From positions 20,983 to 84,982 of the forward strand of contig JAANDG010000617.1 of assembly GCA_036852015.1 (NCBI GenBank): 64,000 nucleotides of DNA, given 5' to 3'. Positions 11,115 through 22,100 of the stretch are shown here, in pieces. The stretch's first letter is position 1; each line of letters starts with the position of its first letter. The position numbers and the translations under genes are program-made. The stretch is from Pelodera strongyloides. Lineage: Eukaryota; Nematoda; Chromadorea; Rhabditida; Rhabditidae. The notes beneath the pieces are model-generated. The model saw nothing but the letters and a program-made list of their open reading frames with translations. It was not told the DNA's origin and searched no databases.

Positions 11115-11697
11115 ATGGTTACGTTAAAGTTTATACTACAAAATACTACGGACGTGGCATGCCGTGTCGATGACATGTGCTTCAAATATCTTCCAATTAG
11201 CCGGCCGTTCGGAGGGTATGCAATTATGAAAAATCAAATATCAAATCTGTGTGAACTGGTTTCTTTTCGTACTTGTATGATTGTACGATTTTATCTCCTA
11301 TACTCCCTATGCACATGATTCAACGTACCGTAGGTGGTGAAGCGGGCGCCCTTGAAGTCAGCTCTGCAATATTGGAAAGTCGCCTCAGACAGCCATAGCC
11401 GTCTGGTATAGGTATACTAATATACAAAGCTATTCATAGGGACACAACAATTTATTTTTAGTAGTAAAGTAGAACACAATAATGGTGAGTGTGAAGTAAC
11501 GATTTTTTTTTAAATAAGAGTATTCTAATATATGTTAGTGCATAATCTGTAGACAAATTTAATGTTATTACACATCATCCAATGCCAAATAATAATGAAT
11601 TTCATATTGCGCCACAGAATCGGAGTCAATATATACATTAGAATGAAGTCACCGTTAAAATGTATGCCATTTACGTAGGAGGAGCGTGAATCGCAGA

Positions 11698-11785
11698 TTG
11701 CATATTTTGTGGACGTACATGTTAACATTAACAAACCTTATTAAAGGTTTGTTAATGTTAACATATACGTCCACAAAATATGCAA
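11698..11785. repeat. Near-perfect hairpin, arms about 42 bp
   Basis: TTGCATATTTTGTGGACGTA and onward pairs with the complement ending TACGTCCACAAAATATGCAA, with only a few bases between the arms at ACCTTATTAAAGGT. The right arm runs directly into an A-family MITE whose left end is truncated. Confidence 0.88.
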
Positions 11786-11961
11786 TACCGGCCGTTTGTT
11801 GAAACGCCTCGAGTACTTCAGAATCCTTATGCAGCATATGCAAATGTGCGTAAATTAGAATAAAACATCGAGCTAAATTCGAGCAACTTGCAATTCGAGC
11901 AATATGTACGAATTCAGGTGTCCACGGTGCGTTTCAAAACCCGACCGGTATTTCGCTTTAA
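11781..11961. mobile_element. Family A MITE, left end altered
   Basis: GCAATACCGGCCGTTTGTTG at the left and CCCGACCGGTATTTCGCTTT followed by AA at the right. The left TTAAAGCGA is replaced by sequence belonging to the adjoining hairpin. Confidence 0.75.
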
Positions 11962-12582
11962 CTTGAAATTATAAACTATTTGTAAAATATGAAGTGCGCC
12001 GCAGATGCGTGTAATCATGTGGACTACTTGTTGACTGAAGACCATCAGAATTTCCGGTATAAGCAGGAAATTCGCTTTCTCGCCCGTTGTTTGTGCGCCT
12101 GAAATTCGTTTTGCTTTAGTTATCGATTAATGGTTGGTGTATAATGAAACAAAGAAAGGGTAGGAGTGCCCCGCGTTCCAGATGAGCCGGTGCAACAGGC
12201 CGACAGGGCGCAAAAATGCGAAACTAATATGAAATTTGAGCTCGCGCACATTTTGCGCTCTTCTGGCACACACCAGTGGTCCACAAAGTTTCTGTCTTTT
12301 TTCGAATGTGTGGGCGATTCACGTCAGTGTGTACGTGTCTCGCTCGAGGCACACCGTCAAGGTTTCTTCAGTGTTCAAGTAATTGTCCAGCAGGTTTTTA
12401 GCTCTGGTCGAAATGGTCCGTAGGTTTTATCCTATAAGGGCTTCTAGAACTAACGATCACCCACCGTTGTCTTATCGCATGCGAACCTCCCTCTTTAAAT
12501 AAACATCCTAGAGGAGAAAAGAAACACGTTCTATCATATCGTGTGACGAATCCATTCGCACCGATTGGGCTAAAAAGGTCTT

Positions 12583-12813
12583 TTAAAGGGATAGGGTCAC
12601 TTCAAAACGCCCCGTGTTTTATCTTTGGAGTTTGTAGTTTTATGATATTGGCTAGACCTGATCGGAAGCACCGTTCTACTTGACATTTGGTCCACTGTAG
12701 CCGGCAGGAAAAGAGCGCAATAGGCAAAGAGAGTTAAACACTGGTAACTATGTTGATATAGCGACAGAGATAGAGAGCGTTTTCTTTCCCTTGAATTGAC
12801 CCCGTCCCTTTAA
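12583..12813. mobile_element. Element H, TTAAAGGGATAGGGTCAC ends
   Basis: Left end TTAAAGGGATAGGGTCACTT and right end TTGACCCCGTCCCTTTAA are diverged complements. It is 231 bp with no coding frame. The ends resemble families E and G, pointing to a common origin. Confidence 0.6.
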
Positions 12814-13587
12814 CGGGTTGCAGTCACTGTCAAATTATTAAGAATCAACTTTCCGACGGCAAAAAGAACGCAGGTTCAGCGCACAACGCCACAATAATGT
12901 TTTGGTAAAATCTAGAAACGTTTACTTACCTTGGTCTGCAAACTACCGACGAACACAGTATTGAGATAATACAGAGGAGAATCAGATATAAATGCATCTG
13001 AAGATATTATTATTATTTATGCAGAACGCAATTGCCTAGGAAAAAACACCATGAGCACGCGGACATACAACATGTTAGTTGCAAGACGACAATTCAGGCC
13101 TCTTGCTTGATCGTTGGATACGAAACACTGTTTAAAGGGGTGTGACACATGGTTCGTGAAATCTACCGCATCGCTAAGTCTTGGCCGTAATATATGGAAA
13201 TTGTGCACCAGTGTGCCGGGAATAATAAGGATGGTGGCTCATAAATTTATATTTACTATGCGGAAAGGTAGGCGCCATGCATGTGCCCCAAAACCACGAG
13301 TCATACCACATTGAAAAATTGTCGGGTACAAGCAAAATGTTGTGAATAGAAATTGTAATTGTAGCCACTCTTCCTACGCTCTCACAAGAAGAAAATTTCC
13401 CGGAATGTTGAACATTTTCTTATTTATAATTAATAATTTGAACGAGTACAGCGTGTCAGTATCTCACATAAATATAACACACGATGGTTAATGAGTTTAT
13501 TATGATGTTCGATTTAGTAGAGAAGATTACATCACTCTTAAAAAGTAAGGAAAATAAACAATTCGCTAAAAAACACCCAATTCTAAA

Positions 13588-13758
13588 TTTAACAGCCGAT
13601 TTTTGAAACGTATATTGAACTTTTTCATTCCCATGTAGAGAATGCAAATAATTGTGCGATGCTGCGCGATTTTAGTCAATTATATTTATTTGTTTACAAC
13701 GTATTGGACTGCAGTTTTCCAATCTACACTTCAAAAACCGGTCGTTATATCGCCTTAA
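13588..13758. mobile_element. Family C MITE, left end diverged
   Basis: AACAGCCGATTTTTGAAACG at left, AAAACCGGTCGTTATATCGC then CTTAA at right. The interior contains sequence shared with the C copies at 21153 and 26990. Confidence 0.65.
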
Positions 13759-15468
13759 ACTTTTTTTCGGTATCCAACTAATCTTATAAGAAAGAGATGA
13801 GCTGGCTGTCACCACAAGATAACGATGTACGACACACGATTTTGAAGCGTATAAGAGCACTTTAATGTATTACTTGCACAATGTGCTCCACTGAGTGCCG
13901 GAAATTCCAGTTTGCACACCATGTGCAGAGCCGCTTTAAGAAAATCTATGAAAATTAGAAACAAGGGGTAATTTTCAAATGAAAACGTGTGCTAGCATTA
14001 GATGTTCTGAAGCACTGTTGCTTTTATTTTCTTTTAACATTGTTCATATAAAGCGTGGGCATCATTATTATTCTATCTAATTGTATCTGTCTGCCGCTGA
14101 CCGTTTTCGGAGAAAAGGACGCGATGTGCACCAGTAGAATACTAATTAGGCAATTAGTATGTCCTCGTACGAAAGTGCTGGAATCAAACATCGAACAGTA
14201 GACGATGCCGTCGTCAAATAAACATGGTGACCACTTCTATGACACTAATGGTGGATTAAAATGGTGCAAAGTTCAAAAAAGGAAATTTTTTCCTGACCAC
14301 GGTATTTCATGGTTCTCAACTGTATGTAGTTCTCAACTGTATGCGGTGTTCACGATACTTGATCTGAAATCTCAGACTTCCCTTACAGCTTCCCCCTATG
14401 AGGACGTCCATTGTGCCGGTGCCATCTACCATCCGCATGATGTCATATACATAATACACATATTTGTACGTGTTGTTTATGCAAATGTCCTATAATCGAC
14501 TGCCATTCTCCTGCCAAAAGGGCTATTTCTTGTTCCTTTCACCATATATTGAGGTCACTCCCTCTGTGACACCAAGTCACACTGGGAGTGGGTGGGAAGG
14601 CAGTTTGTAAGAGATCCCAAAAGGATAGAGCGATGGAAATTTCAAAATAGAGGTCATGGAAGTCACAATAAGCAAGCCGACAGCTGATATTTAGATGAAG
14701 TGATCTTGCAAATATAATATTTACTAGAAGGAGACATAGTACGAACAGTATGAACTGATTTGCATAGGGAACAACCCAGCATTCACAACACCCTGACATA
14801 GCGATTTAATTTCTGAAAATCCATGGTTGGAAATCTCCAATCTTCCGCAGCCCAAACCCGTCAAGACGATACTATCAAGTCTCCGTCAGGTTCCCCCATA
14901 ACGAGTGAAAAACGCGATCCCCTTACTCTATGATCAGTTCACGCTTTCTCTACACCTTGTTCTATCACTTTATATGTTTCAATAACCCTAACAATTCCCG
15001 GGCATGAGGACATGGCTGGCCGGAAATTAATGTTCTGATCCTATCTATAGCGCATCTTCCCTATCTACTAACTCCGCGTATTGTACGGAGATTATCCCCA
15101 CCCGGGCAAAAGGGTTGCGCGTTTGAAGATGGCTAGAGATACAGTGGCTGCGTAGACAGGGGCGAGAAAAAGATAGCCCGCATACATACAGAAAAGGCTC
15201 GCGGCCTTCAAATACTTTTATGTTAGAGGCAGCTGGCACGCATACTATCGTTTATTTGCACATAGCTTTTGTATAGTTTGAAGAAGCCAAGGTTCGGTTC
15301 GTGTTTGCTTGAAAATATATTTGTTGACGATTTTTTTTCCGCCCTTTTGAAAAGTTTTTTTTTATAGTCCAGGAGACGTTGACAATGATGCAAGAAGAGA
15401 AGCCAATAGACACTAAAGTATTATTCATATCGGCTAAAAACTTCAATTCTTTTTTGCTTTGTTTCGTT

Positions 15469-15863
15469 TTAAAGCGAATTAGCGGCCGGTCTCAACAAAA
15501 AAATACGAAAAGAGGAGGAGTAAACAACCGCGCGTTTACCGCCGTTTTCAAAATGTGCATTTTTGGACTTTTACTAGCCAAATTCAAAATATTTTGTCAA
15601 CTTTTCGTCATTTGGATTGCTTCGGAGTGTGTGATCATTTGAAAAGGCCATCCCTCGATTTTTCCGGGGCCGTGCTAGTATTAAAATCGGCAAATCGCCG
15701 GAAGCGAATTTTCCCATACAAAATCGCAAAAAAATGGTTGTTTGAGAACATTTTTATACAAGATGCACTTATTTGTTTGTGTTTTTATGTTTATTTTCGT
15801 TTATAACTTTTTTCAAACTATTTTTGGTGAAAAAACCCCAAACCGGGTGGTATTTCGCTTTAA
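15469..15863. mobile_element. Long variant of family A
   Basis: Starts TTAAAGCGAATTAGCGGCCG and ends CCGGGTGGTATTTCGCTTTAA, 395 bp, twice the usual length with an unrelated interior. Directly right of it are two consecutive fragments with GGTAAGACACGTGGTTTTGA, i.e. B-family ends. Confidence 0.55.
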
Positions 15864-16108
15864 GGTGGTAAGACACGTGGTTTTGAACCACATTTTGTGT
15901 TTTTGTTTTAAAGTGGTAAGACACGTGGTTTTGAAACACATTTTGGGTATTTTCAATTCATAATATCTAGATCTAGCACTGTTGTAGGTGTTACCTGTTT
16001 ATGGGCGTTGTACATTCAACAAAAGGTAAGAGTCAGTCAAGTGTCATGCGCAAATTTCTCTTTATTCTCGCACCATCAACTCATAGATATTGATCGTATA
16101 TTCATTTT

Positions 16109-17008
16109 AAAGCGGTATGAAACATGGTTTGTGAAACTGTTCCTGAAAAAGTCCACTTCCATGCATTACTCGTGGTGACTGCGCCTCTAGGTGCCCGCAT
16201 TTAATACTGTGTTATTCATGTTCGAAAAAATGTTGTACTTCCCATAACCTAAAACTTGACGAAATAACTTATAACGTTGTGTCATTTTCCTGAACTGCAC
16301 CTATGTAATAAATATAAAACATTGCGAAATTTTTATTGTGTTGACGTTTCCATGGTGGCCATGACTAACAATGAGGACGAAAATCAGAGTTGCCCCGCGA
16401 ATAAGCGCGAACTACATATTGGGCAGACGCGTTATTTTTTCTGGTATTGCACGTGGTTAAAGCGGTTGGCACGTGGTTTGTGAAGCGTAATTAGATGTTC
16501 ATATATTACGTGCAACTCGATTTGCTCTTCTGGGCAGACCCGGGGCATAATAATCAAAAGCTTCATAACCAGGACACTTTTGAAAGTCACATGGCATTCC
16601 GCTTTGAATAATAATCAATTTTCTTCACTGTAAACTTTTCTTTCACACTGTAATAGTAGATATCTGCACAGAATGCATGGGAATTCAGTGTACCTAACAA
16701 AATCACATGCCATACCGCTTTAACTAATAAATCTTCTTTACGGTAAACTTTGCCTCCTACATTGTCATGGTCGATATCCATCAACAAATTGTTGGTTACC
16801 ATGGTGCGCATGCACATGTGACATGGTTGACGTGTTGCCGACAATCGGGCCGGCGCAACAATTGCGCATTCTAGTTACGCCAACACCATTATTATGCCAT
16901 TAGCGCCAGCTGGTTGAGGTTACTCGCTCATTCGTAATATTAAAATTTTTCGAATTTGTGCATGATATCCTTCAAAATCTTTCAAAACCATGTGCCATAC
17001 CGCTTTAA
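16109..17008. repeat. Cluster of B-family MITE ends
   Basis: TTAAAGCGGTATGAAACATG at 16109, TTAAAGCGGTTGGCACGTGG at 16456, then three right ends CATTCCGCTTTGAA (to 16606), CATGCCATACCGCTTTAA (to 16728) and the same to 17008. The order suggests serial insertion and partial loss of copies. Confidence 0.6.
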
Positions 17009-19131
17009 ATATGTTTTTGGAACTTCTCTAAATTGTCCTCACGTTATTGCCAATAGCGCCAGCTAGCTGAGTCTCATTCATATACTTAAATTTTTGCAAT
17101 GTCTCTGGAATTTTGAAACGTTTTCGGTATTGTTCTCCTTATATAATTGAACTCGTACCTTAAAATTTTTTTAATCAACTTATATTTTATGTATACAGTC
17201 AAGTGCTCCTCTGATTTATCGCTTTTTTACTCTAGTGGCAATGTGCTCTCTCGAAGGGTATAATAAAAAAAAGAAGATTGAAACTTGATAGAATTGTCAT
17301 GTTAGGTGTTTCCGATATTCTCCTCATATAAGTGTTCTCAACCTTCTCCTTTTATTATGATTCTCCTCACGAGGCAACAACAAATCAATAGGTGCAAAAT
17401 AACTTATTCCCTTTGCCAATGCTCTTCCCCCAACATTCCTACCTTTAGTATCCCTTCCATGTTAGTTTGCCTTGATTTGTTTGGTGTTTTTGTTTTAATA
17501 TTTCATATTCTTCATGCAATAATTTTTATTCAAATTGTTGTGGAATGAGACAAGAAGTGAAAATCCTTTCATGCTGGCGCTCTCTAAATTTCCACATACA
17601 ATCACAGTTTCTAAAAGAAGTCTGTCAGTAAATTAGAACATCTTACACTAACAATAAGTCCCAATAAAACGACAACACATTTGACGTCGTACGAGTTTAT
17701 TCACAGCAAAGTTCTGCATTAATCCAATTCAGTCACAGTAACCATACCATGACAACCCCGTATTTGACACCCCATAAATCGATATTCAAATTTGAGCCAA
17801 GCCTCCCAGGGTCAGTTCTCTGAGCGCGTCTCTGGGGTTCGAAATCTGCTGTGAGAATCGCACAACTGCGCGTTTCAAGGTTAATTGTCGCCTGAACCGT
17901 CTGCGTCTCTCGATTTCAGGTGCAATTTCCGAGTTTTATCGGCGACTTTGCCCCCGTGGTTCCCCTAGTTGGAGCGACACCAAAATAGAGCTACTCTCCC
18001 TGTTTTCGCTGGCTCGCAGACCAGAACCTGCCCCCTTATGATTCAAACATGGAATTACAAATTTAGACCAGGTTACTGGATCCTTGCCAATGTTTTAGGA
18101 AATTCTGACGGTTCTTTCGTCCTTGCATTGTTTCAATTTTTATTTATGCAAAGCTGTATGGCACGTCGTTTTGAAATTTATGATACCCACACATCACATT
18201 TCCGTTCCTTGCCGGTACTGGGTAATTTGCATATAATGCATGACAATAGAGTGGCCTAGTATTAATTACGCGCCATGATGCTTGATTTTTTAGTGATCTT
18301 CTTTATCACATACCTCGAATTATGAATAATTTGTGTCATGCAATAGCTTGTGCAGGATATAGGCCTTGTAAGCAGTAAGCACTGGACGACCTGATTGTAT
18401 TTCCGTGTGGTCTTATAAATCTTTATTTTATACAAAATACAACGGTGAACACGCCCTGTTTATAGTTTATAGTAAGACAAACGAGAAATCCAAAGTATAA
18501 GCAGTTCCAACGTAAAGCCCAAGTGGAAGATAAGTAAACCCAGTCCGTATATGACACCCCATAAATCGATATTCTGTGCTACTCCTGACTGAGCCGGAGC
18601 ATAGTTTCAGAGGACACCACATTTGCAATTCGCAGCAAGACACGTTTTGGCTACCGGGAACAACACCCTGTTTCCTCCCACGTTGCGGGAGAAAGTATTT
18701 AGTCATTCACTCCGTACAATCGATATGTTGCATAGAAACTCCACAGTGACTTTGAATGACTTAGTGAAACTTCCTTCACACTTTTTTATCATAAAATTTT
18801 TCAAAGTTATCATAGATTTTGCCACTTGTATCAGCACTGAAAGCGAAGGTGTACGTGGGTTTTGAACGATGACCTGGATGTATGTAACAAAGCGCATTAT
18901 ATGCAAATTCATGTGTCCTTGGGTGCATTTCCTGGGTAGAATTAAAATTAATGCACGAGGATACAGTATTCCAGCTAGCCTTTTAAAACACTTTATTGCC
19001 ATGTACATACATTGCATCTTCTGTTTGTACCATCATTCTTATGAATACTGTTCTATAATATTATCTATTCTATCCCACAGCCAACTGTATTTTTGATTCT
19101 GCCATGAATATTAATTGTATCTTTCTAGGTT

Positions 19132-22100
19132 ATGGCCTCAACACTAACCCAAAAGGGTTTACTGGCCATCTCATTAATATTAATACTCGGAGGTGAGCTT
19201 TGCGCTATTAAAGCGAAATTCCGGCAGGTTTTAGGTCGATTTTTTTCTAATTTACGCTCATTTGCATATGCTGCACAAGAATGCAGGCGTACGCGATGCG
19301 TTTCAAAAACAGGCAGATATTTCGTTTTAACAGCATTTCTCCAATTTTATAAACATGGCTTTTACATAATACTGTTCTATGTATTTGTATTCATAATCGT
19401 TGTCTTGCCAATTGTTTTGATTAAGATTTTTTAAAGGAAATCTTCACAATATTATTTCTAATAAAACTAGCAGAATAGGGAAATGTAGTAAGAAAAAAAC
19501 TTTTTCTTTGCATTGAAAAAGTCAGTTTTTAGGTTTGGTACTAACTATCGGTGGAGTGTTTTCACCCGCGTGGCAAGTGGTCGACATTAGGGAATTCAGA
19601 GCTGAACACCAGGTAATTCTAAAGTTTATTTAAAATGGCATGTCACGTGGTTTTGTTGAAACACACTTTGGACAAATGTATAGCAAATGTATACATGTGC
19701 CCTTTCGTACATTTTGGCACATTGTGGCGTTCAATTTGCATATAATACGGGGAGCGCAATTGCCCAGTATACGCTTCCACCTCTTTAAAGGGATAGGTTC
19801 ACCTCGAATTGCACCTTTTTTTATAATTTATGTTGATAGTATGACCTATGACGGTCAAAATGCGAAAATTGCAGTACATTTCCTTTGCTCCCCGTAGTAG
19901 GACAGCTTGCTCAAAAAAAGCTAAACTACCTCGAATCTATAAAACAATTGGAGTACCGCAGCAATGGTATGTGGGAAATAGCGCAGCCGGGCTCGAGACT
20001 TAGAAAATACAGGGCCCTTTTATCATCCTCTGTCTATCACAACAATATCTGCACCTCCAGTCCTCCTACGCTATTTCCCACATACCATGGCTGCGGTACC
20101 CCAATTGTTTTATAGATTCGAGGTAGTTTAGCTTTTTTTGAGCAAGCTCTCCTACTACGGGGAGCAAAGGAAATTTACTGCAATTTTCGCATTTTGACCG
20201 TCATAGGTCATACTATCAACATAAATTATAAAAAAAGGTGCAATTCGAGGTGAACCTATCCCTTTAATTATGCAGTAATGAGCTGTAACCGAAGGGAGAG
20301 TCGTGACATTCGCTAGTCTTTAAAATTACTGTGACAAGGGATCTGACCGAAGATTTCTTCTCTTTTTACACAAGAACTTCGAAATTTGATATAACTTGAT
20401 TCCTGGACCCTAAAACTTAAAGGGAGAGGCCCACGAGAAAAATCTTTTCGTTAATTTACTCGCACAGCACGTCCGAAATATCAGAAATGTTACTGTGAAA
20501 ACCGCATTTCTTTGCACCTAGAACTCACATAGTTATTCCCCGGCAAACAGTTCGGCCAGGTACCGTAGTCAGAAACGTTTTTCCGGTCCATTAGCATTCA
20601 TCCATTCATCCATCCATTAGCATTCTTTCTTTTCATAATAATGGTTAAACGAATGAAGATCATTCCTACGATTATAACAAGGAGTTTCCAATATTGTAGT
20701 GCCCTAAAATCGCAAAATTGATTCTGACTACGGTACCTGGTCGAACTGTTTGCCGGGGAATAACTCTGTGCGTTCTAGGCGCAAAGAAATGCGGTTTTCA
20801 CAGTAATATTTTCGAAATTCCGGACATTCTGTGCAAGTAAATTGAGGAAAACTTTTTTCTCGTGGGCCTCTTCCTTTAAAAGTCCGAATGACATCATCAC
20901 AAAATGTATGATAAAACTTAAATTAAAACAAACCAATTCCCAAAATACGAGGTGGCCATAATGGGTCCACCGAAGTGCTCGTGTTCCACGGGAAGAAACC
21001 GAATTGAAATGCCGTTTTGACGAGGACCATTATCTGGATACTCTGCGAGTTCTAGGTGCAAAGAAATGCGGTTTTCACAGTAATATTTCTGAAATTTCGG
21101 ACATTCAGTGCAAGTAAACTGAGGAAAACCTTTTTCTCGTGGGCCTCTCCCTTTAAAGCGACACAACGGCCTGTTTTTGAAATGCATGATGGACAACTGC
21201 ATTCCTATATATGTATGCTAAATGGGATCGTATTCATAATCATACTCATTTGCATATGATGCATGGTGCTGATGTAACTCAACATACGTTTCAAAAACCG
21301 GCCGTTATATCGCTTTAAATTTACCTACAGCATGGTCTGTGGTGGGATTGCATTCGTGCCGAGAAACATGTCGTCGCTGTAGGAGATTTCTACGATGAGG
21401 CACCACTTCACTGCATGTACAAGGTGAGTGATTTAGTGATTTTTTTATAGTTTGTACCAAGTACAATTTTAGACATGTCCATCGATTTTGAGAGAAATAT
21501 TTTTGTGGTGGCTTTCGTGTCTTTTTCTTTACTTTGAGCGATAGCATATTTATATCCCCAGCATAAACCCATGCATTTGGGCTTCTTTTTAAACATTTCA
21601 GCGAACATTTGATTCATGCAAATTTAGTAAATTGTCAGATTCAGATAAATAGATTCAGTCAGAGATAGTCAGATTTAGTCAGAGCATCAATATGCCTGAG
21701 CTTCACTATCTGAGCATGTATATAGTGGCTTTACATTGTCTTTCGTTCTTTATACTTGCCTGGATTTTACTTTCAATATATACAAAGGAATATTGTTCAG
21801 TTTGACAACTCTGCCGAAATGGTCATTGAAAACACATTGAATAACATTGACGAAGACGGAGCAGCTGGAGAAAGTGAACATCACAAATTTTGGGGTAAAT
21901 TTATTTTATGTTTTCTAGATTTTTCTTTGGGTTTGGGGAAAATTTATTTTGTAAAAAATTTTATATTTTGAAAAATACGATGTCTAACTGTTGTTCCACG
22001 AACTTATCGTAAGGACTCATTTCTGTACCCTTTTTGGAAGCACATAATGGAACACAATTTGCAAACAATACGTTCAAATGTAAATACACAGTGTAAATTA

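Larger units (their letters stand above)
11097..19131. other. Gene-poor interval rich in MITE remnants
   Basis: I see no supported gene in these 8 kb. Contents include a 42-bp-arm hairpin (11698-11785), A-family copies (about 11781-11961 and a long variant 15469-15863), an H element (12583-12813), a C copy (about 13588-13758), several B-family ends (16109, 16456-16606, to 16728, to 17008, about 18140) and a 22-bp direct repeat at 17766 and 18553. Short open frames around 17830-18000 exist on both strands but neither joins to neighbours. Confidence 0.5.
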
